Shown here one piece after another: positions 38,532 through 49,067 of a stretch of 64,000 nt of DNA; within the stretch, counting starts at the first letter, position 1, and the number at the start of each line of letters is the position of its first letter. A program made the translations under genes and the position numbers. This DNA comes from Tamarix chinensis (Eukaryota > Streptophyta > Magnoliopsida > Caryophyllales > Tamaricaceae): assembly GCA_030549775.1 (NCBI GenBank), contig CM060175.1, forward strand, positions 46,931,915-46,995,914, written 5' to 3'. The notes beneath the pieces are model-generated. The model ran no database searches and was not told where the DNA came from. It worked only from the letters and a program-made list of their open reading frames with translations.

Positions 38532-40369
38532 GAGTTCAGATGGTTTAATAGGGTTTTGGAGGTCGGCAGGATATTATTTGATGCTAGGGTTTGGGCGGCC
38601 GGTGGCAGAAATCGGCCGTCGATCATTTTGGTCAGGTCGAAGCTTCGAGAGGCTGGGGATAGGAAACGAGCGAGAGATAACGGACAAGAGTTTTGCCAAT
38701 TTATTCCTCGAGTCAAGGGGAATAAAATGAGACAAGAAATGGCCGGTCAAAGTCTCTGTAGCCGGAGACGCCATTGATGGGGTCGGAGCTGCAGCTGCGT
38801 CGACGGAGGAGAAAGGAGGAAGAAGGAAGAAGAAGAGGAGGTGGACAGGTCGGCCGGGGAAAGAAAAGAAAAAAAAAGGGGAAGAACCAGGAGGTCGGTG
38901 CGAGGGAGGAATGTTTTAAATGACACGACGCGTTTTGGGAAGAAAGAGGAGAAAACGCAGCGCGTCAAGGGGCGGACGCAGGGCGATGGGCGAACCGGGA
39001 TCGACGAGGGGAAATGTTTAAATGAAACGACGAGTTTCGATGGAAATGGAAACAAAACACGGCGTGGAGATGTCAAACGAAAGACGCCGCGCGGGCTGGG
39101 CTGAAGAAGGAAGAAGAAGAGGAAGACAGGGCCGTAGCTGGCCTAGTTCGGGGAGAAGAAGAAAAAGAAAAAGAAAAGAAGAAGGAGAAAAAGGAAGAAA
39201 AAGGAAGAAGGAAAAAGGAAAAAGGGAAAAGGGAAAAATAATGGTTTGGCTTAATTAAATTAATTTGGATATTTGGGTTATTTAAAAATAATAATATTTA
39301 AATAAAATAATATTTAAATCCCTTTTTAGGATTTTTAAAAGATTTTCCATAAATTCCATTTTAATTGGCAAAACACCCTAATTTTCTTCCATTAAATTAT
39401 TTATAAAATTAATATTAATTTGGAACTATTTTATCCTCCTTATTTTAAATAAAATAATTTATTTAGTTAATTCCCAAATTAAAATATTTAATTAGTTAAA
39501 ATACCCAAATTCCTCCTAATTAAAATACTTATAAATTTATTCTTGATTTGCCCTTATTAATTTCTTTTTATTTTAAATAAATTAATATACTTAATTAACT
39601 TTTATAATAAAACCTCATTTAAATATAATATTTAAAATTTGAAATTTTCGGGGCATTTCACATGATGCCCAAAAAAAATCATGGTCTGCCATGGACCCCA
39701 CCAAGACCTTATGAATGTCCTTGCTCACAAGTCCTTACCCAACTGAGGTAAGCCCTTTACTAGTTATCCTCAAAAACCTACACATAGTCCTCTACTCATG
39801 GGAATGAGAAGGTGACCGAGCAAATAGGTACAACAATACGCTATGTACTAAGTAAGCCAAGTTGCTCCTTTAATGTAAACAAGTATGCTAATTTATCATT
39901 CATAAACATAATGTATAATATGCATTATGGTAGGACTATATAAATAATTAAGAGTGCATAACACATGCTATCATATAAATTTTAGCATAGTAGAAATATC
40001 ATGCTTAGGAATCATAGCACTTTCACATAACCATTTACAAAAGAAATAATAGAGAGTAATCCAACAACCCCTAGGGTTATTTCCATTTATCTAATTCCTT
40101 TGAGATATACCATCCATTTATCCAAGTAAGACATAGGATAATAACTAAATCAATGTTCCATTCTATAACTAATTAGTCAAGTGCATGAATTAGCTTTAAC
40201 CATTTGGTCAACCATATCATTACTTCCATTTCATAGCTAATTATCAACCTTTCATTCGGTTATCATTCGTAATTATCAACCCATATTTACCAACCATATT
40301 TTATTATTATTGAATGATGGATTGTGCACCACCCCATGGCTCACATGCCATGGAAGCCTATTTAAATTA

Positions 40370-40570
40370 GTAACATAAAGTTCAAGCTAAAGCCAATCAC
40401 CAAGTGGACATAAGTGCACGCTAAAACCAATCACCACAATAGACATAAGTCCAAGTCGAAGCCAATCATCAAGTAAACATAAGTCCAGGCAGAAGCCAAT
40501 CACCACAATGGACATAAGTCCAGGCTGAAGCCAACTAATATGGACATAAGTTTGGGCCGAAGCCAACCAT
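40370..40570 (-). repeat. Tandem sub-repeat array, 35-40-bp unit ('gacataagtcca')
   Basis: Five to six degenerate copies of 'gacataagtccaggc' with 'gaagccaatcacca'. Shorter versions are present in the other family-G LTRs at 1870-2200, 15105-15250 and 17170-17280. Confidence 0.65.
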
Positions 40571-43500
40571 CTAGGTAACTAGACCCTTTAGTATCGATAC
40601 CCCCTAGTATATCATTAGTGTCTAGAGTAAGTAAGACACTAAAACCTCTTACGATACCACCCAAAGGCAAAGCTCGAAGGAACCAAAAATACCTAAAGAC
40701 AGACTAACCCCTAGTAGCTAATTGAGGATCGGTAACTCAGGTCCATACTCAACTCAACTTTCTTTCACTTAACATAATTAGTATTTTATTCATAAAGATG
40801 GTTGATCATATAAGGCCCATACAAAAGCAAGTCAACTTTCATATCAGTCCATCTTAATCCTTTCCTTTCCATTTTTCCTAACTATGTGGGTTTACAATTT
40901 ATCATTAGCCAATGTTAATCATGTCTATCATTAGCATTTCTCACCATAATATTATCATAAACTACTTTTTTTTTATCCATTTTCATGCTTTTTACTCAAT
41001 CATGTCATTTAAGCATGCAAGTCATACATATAACTGCATTTCTTCATACCAACCGGTATAAATCAACTAAAGATATCACCTATCATGTAGGAATGCATAC
41101 TAAAAATTTTAAGAGCAATAATCACTTACTTGATGCATGTAAAAATCCTTTAAAATAAGGATTCCACTAGGTAAATTCTTAGCTTTCAAAATGTTAAAAA
41201 ATAAAATTCTCAAATTTAGAAATTATATCAAAAACTTATCAAGTTTCAAAATCTTAAAATCTAAAGAGAGTAAAAACTTACCAAGTGAAGGCAAAACAAA
41301 GGAAAGCTAACTGAACTATTCAATCTTTTTCCATAAGCTAACTCCGCCTTACTTGAGAATGGAAACAAGAAAGAGCTAGAGATATGATTAGAAGAGTGTG
41401 TGGAAGTCGATTAATAAGGCTCAAATTGTGGGGATAAGAGAGGGAAAGTAAATGTAATACCTGAAAATTTTGCTTAAACTAATCCCACGTCATTAACACC
41501 CTAATTTGATTCTAATATTAAAAAAACTTATTTTTAGCCTTAACTCAATCTCTTAGTCCCAAACCTTGAATCTGAAACCTTGACTTGGCTAAACTATAAT
41601 TCATAAACCAAAATCAAAACCCGTTAAAATTTCCACTAATCCTAATTACTTATGGTTAATCCAAAATCACCCAAAAATAACCCCTACCCTTCTCATTTTC
41701 CTTTTCCTTCTCCTTTTTTTTCTTTCCATTATTCTCCCTTCTCTCTTTAGTCCAAGCTACCATATTTGAAAAATGTTTTAACTTGCATCTACCCACATGC
41801 ACCATCAACTTTCTACACCCATCACCTTACTTCCTTTCTTCTTCTTCTTCTTCTCCTTCTGCTCTCTTATCCCTGCCTAACTACACATCCATACCCACCC
41901 TCTGCACACTCTATTTTCCCCCTACCATTTTACTGCTCAATCAACGCCTGCATATAACCATCACCACCCTCACCTTATAGCTACTATCCTACTCCTAACC
42001 ACCCTCTACAACCATCACCATCATCATTACCTTGCAACTACACCATCACGATTATCACCATTGCACACATCCTGTTCTTTTTCTTTCTTCCTCAATTCAT
42101 ACGACACACACACATTTCATATATACATAAACATATATATGTGTGTGTGTATGTGTGTGTGTACACACATATACAAACATACATATACTACATACTCTTC
42201 TTCTTCCTCTTTGTTTGGCCTCCTCTCTATCCTTTCTGTGTCAAAAAGCCATTGCTCGAGCTCCCTCTTCCTTCTCTTTTCCTCCTTCTATATTTTCTTC
42301 TTCCTTCTTCTCCTTCTTTCCCTATTTTTGGCATGCACACCACCAATCCACCACCATACACCACCTCGGTCGCCAATTGCCACCCATTGGCCGATGGATC
42401 GACCACTAAGGTCACCTCAACCTTCCCCAACACTATCGCCGTCCATCATCGCCTACCTCTACCTCTTTTCCCTTCTTCTTTCCCTCTTCCACTGCACTTT
42501 TACAGAGTGCACAGCCTGTACACTGCTTGCTGCACAACTGTGCAATACTTAAAATCTTCTTCTGCACAGTCGTGCAACTTTTGCACTACTTGGTCGTGCT
42601 TTACTTTTTCTCTCGACTAGGGATGCACCACCTATTGTATAGTCATGAAACTTCCTATTTTCATCCCCCAACCTTATCCAAATGCTACCAAAATTTTACT
42701 ATAGCTCCAACACACATTCCTCTACACATCCATATATCTCAAGCTCCCATTTGAGTATAATTATTTCTATTTTTACCCTCTTTACCTTGATTTCTCCTTC
42801 GACATAACTCTCCAAGCCTAGAAATGAATTTTTTGTTTTTCATAGGTGGTATTCTAGTAGCTTCAGAGGAGGAAGCCTAGGATTTGCGTGCTTAGAGCTC
42901 AATGTCTTAGTTGGTAAGGATATTATTCGATGTTTAGGGTTATTGGTGTTATTTTCTTGTATGAGTATATGTGTTTCCATGATATTGTTGATATATGATG
43001 TAACATGTGTTTGATCATGATATTTTGTGATGATATAAATATTATGTTGAAAGAAAGTAAGAATGGGTGAGAGGTACAATTATGTTATGGTTTTTGTTGT
43101 GATAATGTCATATTGTGGAAATATATCTTATGGTATGAAATATGGGCTTAAGGATATTAGGTTATTGAAAGAAAGTAAGAATGGGTAAGAGGTACCATTA
43201 TTATTTTGTTGTGATGATGTCATATTTATGGAAATATGTCTTATTGTATGAAATATGGACTTAAGGATATTATATTATTAAAAGAAATTAAGAATAGGTA
43301 AAAGGTACCATTATTATTTTATTATGATAATATCATATTTGTGGAAATATATATTATGATATAAAATTTAGGTTAAATGAGTTTTGATAAATGGACTTAA
43401 GAATTCTCATAAGATATGATGATTAATTGTGGACTTGGAAAATAATATGTGTCTAAGGTATAAGATTTTATAAAATAAAGGTTTTTATTTGTGCTTAAGG

Positions 43501-44068
43501 GTAACTTGGTCATTAGAGGATAATAAGGAAATTTTGGTATTCTATGTGTTAGGAGGATTAAAATATGATAATAATAGCATGAGGAATTCTAGCAAGTATT
43601 ATTGTTATTTGGGGTCCATAAATAATTTAATGGAAAATTTAGGATAAACTATATTGTAATGATTATAACATTATTCCATGTTTAAGATTTAGAGGTTATT
43701 TGTCGGAATTGGTAATCATGAAAATTTCATGGGAGGTGCTATGACAAATCTGTAGAATTGGGGTCTTGGATATTTCTGTGATTAACATATCTAATGAGAT
43801 TGTTAAAGTATATGTATGGAAATTAGATCATGCATTTTGGGTGTGAGAATAATGATGAAATTTGGAGATAATATAATATGTGTGGAATAATTAATATGGG
43901 AGAATGAATACTAAAGAGTGTGTAATTAGGGTTTGAAAGGAATTAAGGACTTGGACTTATGATATATGTACATCTATTTTAATGTGTCCTATATCTGAGA
44001 ATCAATTTTGAATAAGATACTAATTACTTAAAGTAAAAGAGCACGTGAATAGGGCTAAGGTGGTCTAT

Positions 44069-44073
44069 TTATA

Positions 44074-44105
<32 letters not shown>
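44069..44105. repeat. (AT)n(ATGT)n microsatellite
   Basis: A dinucleotide AT run passes into about six ATGT units; a diverged second copy lies at 44318-44347. Confidence 0.9.
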
Positions 44106-44106
<1 letters not shown>

Positions 44107-44666
44107 AAATTTCTGTTTCACCGAGGAGAATAGTGGCTCGGGTGCATTTTGCCCTTAGAAGATGTTTTAAATCTCTGTTCCATCGGATTAAAAACAGTGG
44201 AGCTCCTACTTCTCGTGAAATGAAAATGTATCATTATAACTTATGGAAGAGATAATAATGATTTAAAGTGGAAGAATACATGAGTCAGGACTAAGGTGAT
44301 CTATTTTTTCTTTATATATATATAAATATATGTATATATGTATGTATTCCCATTCCACCAGAGAGAATAGTGGCTCGGGAGAATTTTTTTCGAGAAGATG
44401 TTTTTAATCTCCGTTTCATCGGAAATAATAGTGTCTCAGATATCTTGTCCCTGAAATGATGTTTCAGACCATTTCACCGGTTTAAGAATAGTGGGGTTCC
44501 TACACTCAACGTATATAAAAAGAATGAAAATTGATTTTACTTAATGAAAGAATAGGGATTATATTATATCTTATGAGATGTTTCATTTATTTGGTTATTA
44601 CCTTATTATCTAATGTGCAAGCATGTGCTATTTGTATCCCTGTTTTGATAGTATTACTCTCTTACT

Positions 44667-44722
44667 CAGTATGTAGTGTACTGACCACCTGTTTACTGGG
44701 CGCTACTCATTCCCACAAGTAG
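44667..44722 (+). other. Triple-hairpin cassette in a diverged LTR family
   Basis: CAGTATGTAGTGTACTG, then 'caccTGtttactgggcg', then CTACTCATTCCCACAAGTAG. Sequence just outside differs from family K, so the cassette stands out as a conserved island. Confidence 0.7.
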
Positions 44723-46247
44723 AAAGCCCTAAATCTTATGTGCAGGTCTCAGAAGATCAACTAGATGATTGTGCTGCCTATAACGCCTTATGTAGGCATG
44801 AGTGACTTCATCTATGTTAGGGGTTAGATGAAGAGTAATTGTTATCCAATTTATGTATTTAAATGGATATCATTTTTAGACTCTTGATCCATGGTATCCC
44901 CTCTTTTGTATTTTGTATTGTTAAACTCAGAGTTAAGCTCCAAACTCGGTATTATACTATTAATGTTCTTATGTTTCTAATTTCCTTGTATTACTTTAAA
45001 TATTTTAGCCTTGTGATTGATGTAAGGATGGTTGCATAAGCCAGAATTTTGTCGATTACAACGGTAACCCCCAATATTTTACTTAATTACTTCCATTGCA
45101 AAATGAAAAGTAATAAAAATCGAGGTGTTACAGTAAAACTCAAGGAATTCTGTGGCTAAAAGAAATGTGCAATGAAGGGATGACTAGGGGTCTTTATAAC
45201 CAACCAATTGAAAGGAATTTCTGAGGGCTTTGGACATTGACTCAAAACCCTACCTTTGACTGTTTGAATTCGATCAGAACAAATGGATTTGTCTAGGCTT
45301 TGTTAACCTATTCTCCAGAGCTCAAATGATGACTCTAGAGAATTCAAGTCAATTATGCCAAAATTTGCATTCACAAATGGAGAAATAGGTATTCAACGTG
45401 GAAAGAATCTTCTAGCTGCTGAAAAGCATACCTTAGTCAAAATATTCGATCTTAGATTATCATAGAAGAGAGCGGAGGAAGAAGATAATTATTAAGGTCA
45501 TCTCTCCCCTCTTGTGTCCTAATTGATCACTAGCTTAAATCAAGTCAATATCTCGGGTTAAACGCATCATGATAAGGGTTAGGAATATCATAGGAACAAT
45601 CTCGAATGAGTTGATAAGGTTCTAATTTAGTGTAAGGCATTTTCTAAAAATATAAAACTCAAAAACGTGAGTAGTTCGACAAATCAGTTGACCGATTTGA
45701 ATTCATCAATTGACTATTAATCCACCAATCGATTGGTTTCCCTTAACTAGTTGATTAGTTTGGTTGGGGAAACTAATTTGCCTAAAATGAAAAACCATTC
45801 GATCGGTTCATGAAACGAGTTGATGAATTTGCCCATAAAAATCAATAAACTTTATTTTCCAACATGATTTCAAATCAAATATTATCCCAAATCAAATTAT
45901 AACATTGAATCAAAATCAAATGCCCAAAATTTGACAAAATTTCTCATTAATCCATCATACAAAAATATGGGGTGTTACAGATTAGGTCTACTAGTCGATT
46001 TTTCTACCACCAGTCAATTAGTTTAGTTAAGAAATCCAAATTGGCTTAAACGAAAAACCAGTTGACCAGTTCATAAAACTAGTCGATCGGTTTGCTTGCA
46101 AACCTCAATAGACTTAATTTTTCAACATGATTTCAAATCAAACTTTATCCCAAACCAAATCATAACATTAAATCAAGACCAAAGGCCCAAAATTTGGCAT
46201 AATTTCTCATTCAACCATTTTATAAAAATGTGGGGTATTAAACAATT

Positions 46248-47270
46248 AGCTATTATCCCCTCTTTCAGGTTTTAGAGACCAAATTAACATCTCTCAACCT
46301 TGTGTTTTAGTGTCTAGTTAAGTTAATGGAGCTTACTCATGCTCATCTCTTGAACCTCTCAGAAGTTTCTCTAGCCAATAATGGGAAGATGAATTTTTAT
46401 TTTTCTATTATGTCAATTAAAGTATTAACACAACACAAATGACTGGTGGTTTCAACTTCTTACACACATTAAGATCAAAGGTTCTACCTTCACCTTTATA
46501 CAAAAAAATTAGCCAATCATGTCTTCAATTAAGTACATCTTCTTAAACAAATAGGCTTGCATCAATTGAAAAAAAAGAAAAATTACAAATAGAGATATAA
46601 TGCCCTTTTTATTCAAGAATTGGAAATCACCATCCAATTGTAGCACAAGAGTTACAACCATGAGAGATAAGGGGATGGATTGGAATGGGGAATGAGTGAA
46701 TATATGATATGGAACCTAAAAGCCCTCTTCTTAGCTGCTAACATCGTGCTTAGGTTTTTGTAAAGCATCCCATTGAAACTAAGTTGAAAATCACATTATA
46801 TAGCCGATTAGGGGAATTGACACAGGAACCCCTTTGTCCTATTTCTTTCATCCATGTTGTTGGTTGTGGCCAACATGATGGGGTCATAACGACTCTAGGG
46901 CTATGAGAAAACTTCAATGATGTAGTGTATTTTGATCATAACTTCTTTATTTAATATTCAATTTAATTGATTTTTAATGTTATAGAAATCTAATAAGAAT
47001 ATCTACAACTTTTATGTTTAGCAAATTTCTAAATTTAGGTCTTATTATAATTGAATTTGCATGTCTTTTTACCCCTTCACACCTTGAGTGCTCATTCTTC
47101 CTTCTCTTTTATTTCAAATATTGTGTTTTAGCTCCTTTAGATATCATTTTCTCAAAATACATATAAAATATGATCAAGACTAGTAAATAAGAACAAGTGG
47201 ACCAAATTATGTAAAAAAATAATCATATAATAACATTAAAGCTCAAATTAACCATCATAAATCATATCTA
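46248..47270. other. Intergenic DNA, no supported feature
   Basis: About 1 kb following the CAATT duplication of the outer LTR. It is AT-rich and not obviously shared with the repeats described here. I see no ORF with family resemblance. Confidence 0.5.
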
Positions 47271-47754
47271 TTAGTATGTATGCATATTGATGGGTTTATT
47301 ATTGCAATCCCCTACTCAATCCCATGAGCAAAAGGTTTTGTGCATATTTTCAAGGTCAACTAGTGAGTAGTCTAATCTGTCTCCAAGGATAGTTGAGTTA
47401 TTTGATCATAAGCATTTTTTAAGGTGTTCCCTTTTTATGTCCTTGAGTAATGATGCTCCTTCTCTTGTATTTATTTTCCTTTGGTTATCGTATTGTCCTA
47501 GTATATCTTCATATTGGTATTAGGTGCACATAGTCTCATATTGTAAACTTCGACTCTCTTATCTTTTAAACAATTTATCTTCCATGCTCCAGTTTTTCTT
47601 GTATTTATTTGGTTAGATACCCAACTTTGTGTCTAATATAAAACAAACAATGAGATAATACCACCCTATTTTTCATGGAATTATTTTTGTTCTTTTATTA
47701 TCGTAATTGTTTTAAAATAAATTTTTTAGTAGTGAAAAAATAGAATATTATACA
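47271..47754 (+). mobile_element. Family-G LTR 3'-end fragment
   Basis: 'tgggtttattattgcaatcc', 'ctcaatcccatgagcaaaag' and the terminal block ending 'tagtagtgaaaaaatag' run parallel to 15770-16249 and to 2560-2920. It ends ...ATTATACA where ...GGTGTTACA is expected. The 5' part is missing, so this is an old truncated copy. Confidence 0.55.
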
Positions 47755-48252
47755 AATAGCTTGAGGTAAGAGGGCTTTATATTTGTTTCTCTAACATTTT
47801 AATGAATCACTCTCTCCCAATTATAAATCTCACTAATATGATGCCTTGTCTATTTCATAATACAAAGGATATCGTATTTTCCCCCTCATTTTAAATTACA
47901 AAAAAAAATTATCTAATATTTCTAATATGTCTTTAAAAGACAATTTTTTTTTTCCAAATCCTATACTTTCTAATACTTTTCATAGTAATCTTATAAAATT
48001 AGTGATACATCATTTATTTTTATATGATCTTTTTAATTATAAAGGATCTTAATCACCGTAAAATCTAAATATTAATATGTAGCTATTGGACTAAACTTTA
48101 TTTTTATTATTATCTACGAATAATAGTAATTTTACAACTCACAAAATTATTGATGACCTTTTACAAACAAGTAATAATATTTGGTCCCACATGTACATAC
48201 ATACAACTTATACACAGTATAGATTACCCATCATCTAGTATCCACTTTCCTC
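47755..48252. other. Promoter-proximal intergenic DNA
   Basis: An AT-rich 500 bp between the last recognisable repeat and the TATA box of the gene. It is the likely core promoter region. No specific factor site can be supported. Confidence 0.45.
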
Positions 48253-48258
48253 TATAAA
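48253..48258 (+). promoter_or_regulatory. TATA box of the SPARK-domain gene
   Basis: TATAAA, 72 bases upstream of the ATG at 48330. A start site about 30 bases downstream would give a 5' leader of roughly 45 bases. No TE sequence separates it from the gene. Confidence 0.6.
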
Positions 48259-48329
48259 CAAACTCTCGCTTACATCACATTATCACTTCTCTTTCACATT
48301 CAAACCAATCGAAAGACAAGGGACAAAAT

Positions 48330-49067
48330 ATGATCCGTTCTCCGTTGTCTCTGCTCTTCTTCCTCTCCCTCATTACACTCCAACCCCTCCTGATGGCCCT
48401 GCCGGAACTACCCCACCCGGACCCATCAACCATCCAACAAGAACAACAATTCCTCCCAAAGCCATCACCGCCGGCAACAATTCCGTCATTCCCGGAGCAA
48501 TCCGCTGTCTCGGGATGCTCAATAACCCAACTTCCAAACGAAAGCCAACTCTTATCCGCCGTGAAATCCGCCTGCATTGTAAAGAAAAAGAAGAAGACTG
48601 GTGAGGAAGGGCTGCTGCTACATCGGAATCGATGCTGTCCGGTATTAGCGGCGTGGCTGTACTCGGCTTACGAAGAACAGTACAAAACTCAGATGACAGT
48701 GAAGTCGAAGAAGATGTGGTACGATGAAGAGAGGGAAAAGGAGATGCCGTTATTGCCAGATGATACGGAGATGTGTGGGGTAGGAATAGAGAAGGTAATG
48801 AAAGAGAAAGGAATTGATGTTGATAGAATGAAACCAAATTCGACTTGTGATGCTGTTTACTGTTATTGTGGGATTAGGTTGCATCCTTTTAATTGTCCTC
48901 CTAAAATTGGTGGTGCTGGTGGTAATGGTAATGTGAACGATGAGGATGAGGGATTGAAGAGGTTGGAGAGTGATTGTTCTGGTTCTCATCAGCCTTCTTC
49001 AACTTCCAGTTCCAATACTGACGGTGGTCTTGCCGGTTGCTCCAAGTGTTTGCACAGTCTCTATAAG
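48330..49067 (+). other. Coding exon 1 (246 codons, phase 0)
   Basis: It starts at the first ATG after the TATA box, in context 'aaaatatgatcc', and encodes the signal peptide and most of the cysteine-rich domain. It ends ...AAG before GTAATT at 49068. The frame stays open to 49217 in the intron, so an unspliced message would give 295 residues with an unrelated tail. Confidence 0.88.

Larger units (their letters stand above)
22724..39660 (-). mobile_element. Rearranged family-K LTR retrotransposon with palindromic interior, no gag-pol
   Basis: The 16.9-kb element lies between perfect TSDs CATGA at 22719-22723 and 39661-39665, with the empty site visible at 22430-22440. The outer parts are two direct minus-strand LTRs: 22724-28530 (3' LTR) and 34735-39660 (5' LTR). 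The 6.2 kb between them holds no coding sequence. Instead it has a partial LTR in minus orientation (28538-31543), a 104-bp loop, a partial LTR in plus orientation (31648-34636) and 98 bp carrying a primer binding site. It is therefore a large self-inverted derivative of its own LTR. It could only have moved with proteins supplied in trans, if it moved in this form. A later rearrangement in place is the alternative. Confidence 0.85.
34735..39660 (-). mobile_element. Family-K LTR, 5' LTR of the rearranged element
   Basis: In minus orientation it begins TGAAATGCCCCG at 39660 and ends GGGGTGTTACC at 34735 (last base changed from A). It is 4926 bp. Parts read leftward: U3 with GC-rich, purine-rich block (38760-39240 on the plus strand), TATA box, TAA-rich block, minisatellite (36530-36840), hairpin array (35420-35748), cassette (35153-35208). 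Transcription from its promoter would run left through the palindrome. Confidence 0.85.
22228..39745. repeat. 286-bp tandem duplication, second copy split by the 17-kb insertion
   Basis: A block starting 'ctaacataggaatgatgtcc' at 22228 is repeated from 22514 ('ctaacataggaatggtgtcc'). The first copy is 22228-22513. The second runs 22514-22723 and resumes at 39666 after the inserted element. Reading 'gggcatgatgtcc' in copy 1 against the split copy 2 gives an empty-site control for the insertion. Confidence 0.75.
41453..45132 (+). mobile_element. Solo LTR, 3.7 kb, with perfect 5-bp TSD
   Basis: It begins TGTAATACCTG and ends GAGGTGTTACA. A perfect TSD, GTAAA, sits at 41448-41452 and 45133-45137. 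Removing it restores 'agggaaagtaaaactcaag', which matches uninterrupted family-G sequence near 21550-21580. Contents: pyrimidine-rich 5' part with TG/CA and CTT repeats (41700-42300), AT-rich centre, TATG microsatellite (44081-44105), degenerate hairpin repeats (44105-44495), triple-hairpin cassette (44667-44722). It is a distinct family from the K LTRs at most positions but shares their terminal design. No coding region is convincing. Confidence 0.87.
22134..45979 (-). mobile_element. Third family-G solo LTR (minus), itself carrying two insertions
   Basis: It begins TGTAACACCGCC and ends GGGGTGTTACA at 45979. Own sequence is 22134-22723, 39666-41452 and 45138-45979, net about 3.22 kb. Family-G landmarks appear in order: 'gacataagtcc' sub-repeats (40370-40570), TATA-like box on the minus strand at 45191-45198, and the CCAATCGATTGG cluster (45690-45830, perfect word at 45725-45736). 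The flanks GTTTG (22129-22133) and GATTA (45980-45984) match at only 3 of 5 positions, so the TSD is weak and this level rests mainly on the ends and the net length. Confidence 0.7.
16278..46242 (-). mobile_element. Family-G solo LTR (minus), host of a multi-level insertion nest
   Basis: The outermost layer begins TGTAACATTCCC (reverse complement of the family-G 3' end) and ends GGGGTATTAAA (reverse complement of the 5' end, TGTAATACCCC with one change). A perfect 5-bp TSD, CAATT, flanks it at 16273-16277 and 46243-46247, although the ends are now 30 kb apart. Own sequence is 16278-18158, 20934-22133 and 45985-46242; net length is about 3.34 kb, matching the other family-G LTRs. It contains a CCAATCGATTGG cluster (17860-18160) and a minus-strand TATA-like box at 21625-21631. 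There is no coding sequence. Confidence 0.82.

Noticed and set aside
41766..42620. Overlapping Ser/Leu/Pro-rich ORFs up to 163 residues
   Set aside because: Three overlapping frames stay open only because the sequence is a pyrimidine-rich LTR leader with CTT and TG repeats.
48275..48989. Antisense ORFs across exon 1
   Set aside because: Shadows of the real exon on the opposite strand; the sense frame has the signal peptide, conserved cysteines and splice sites.
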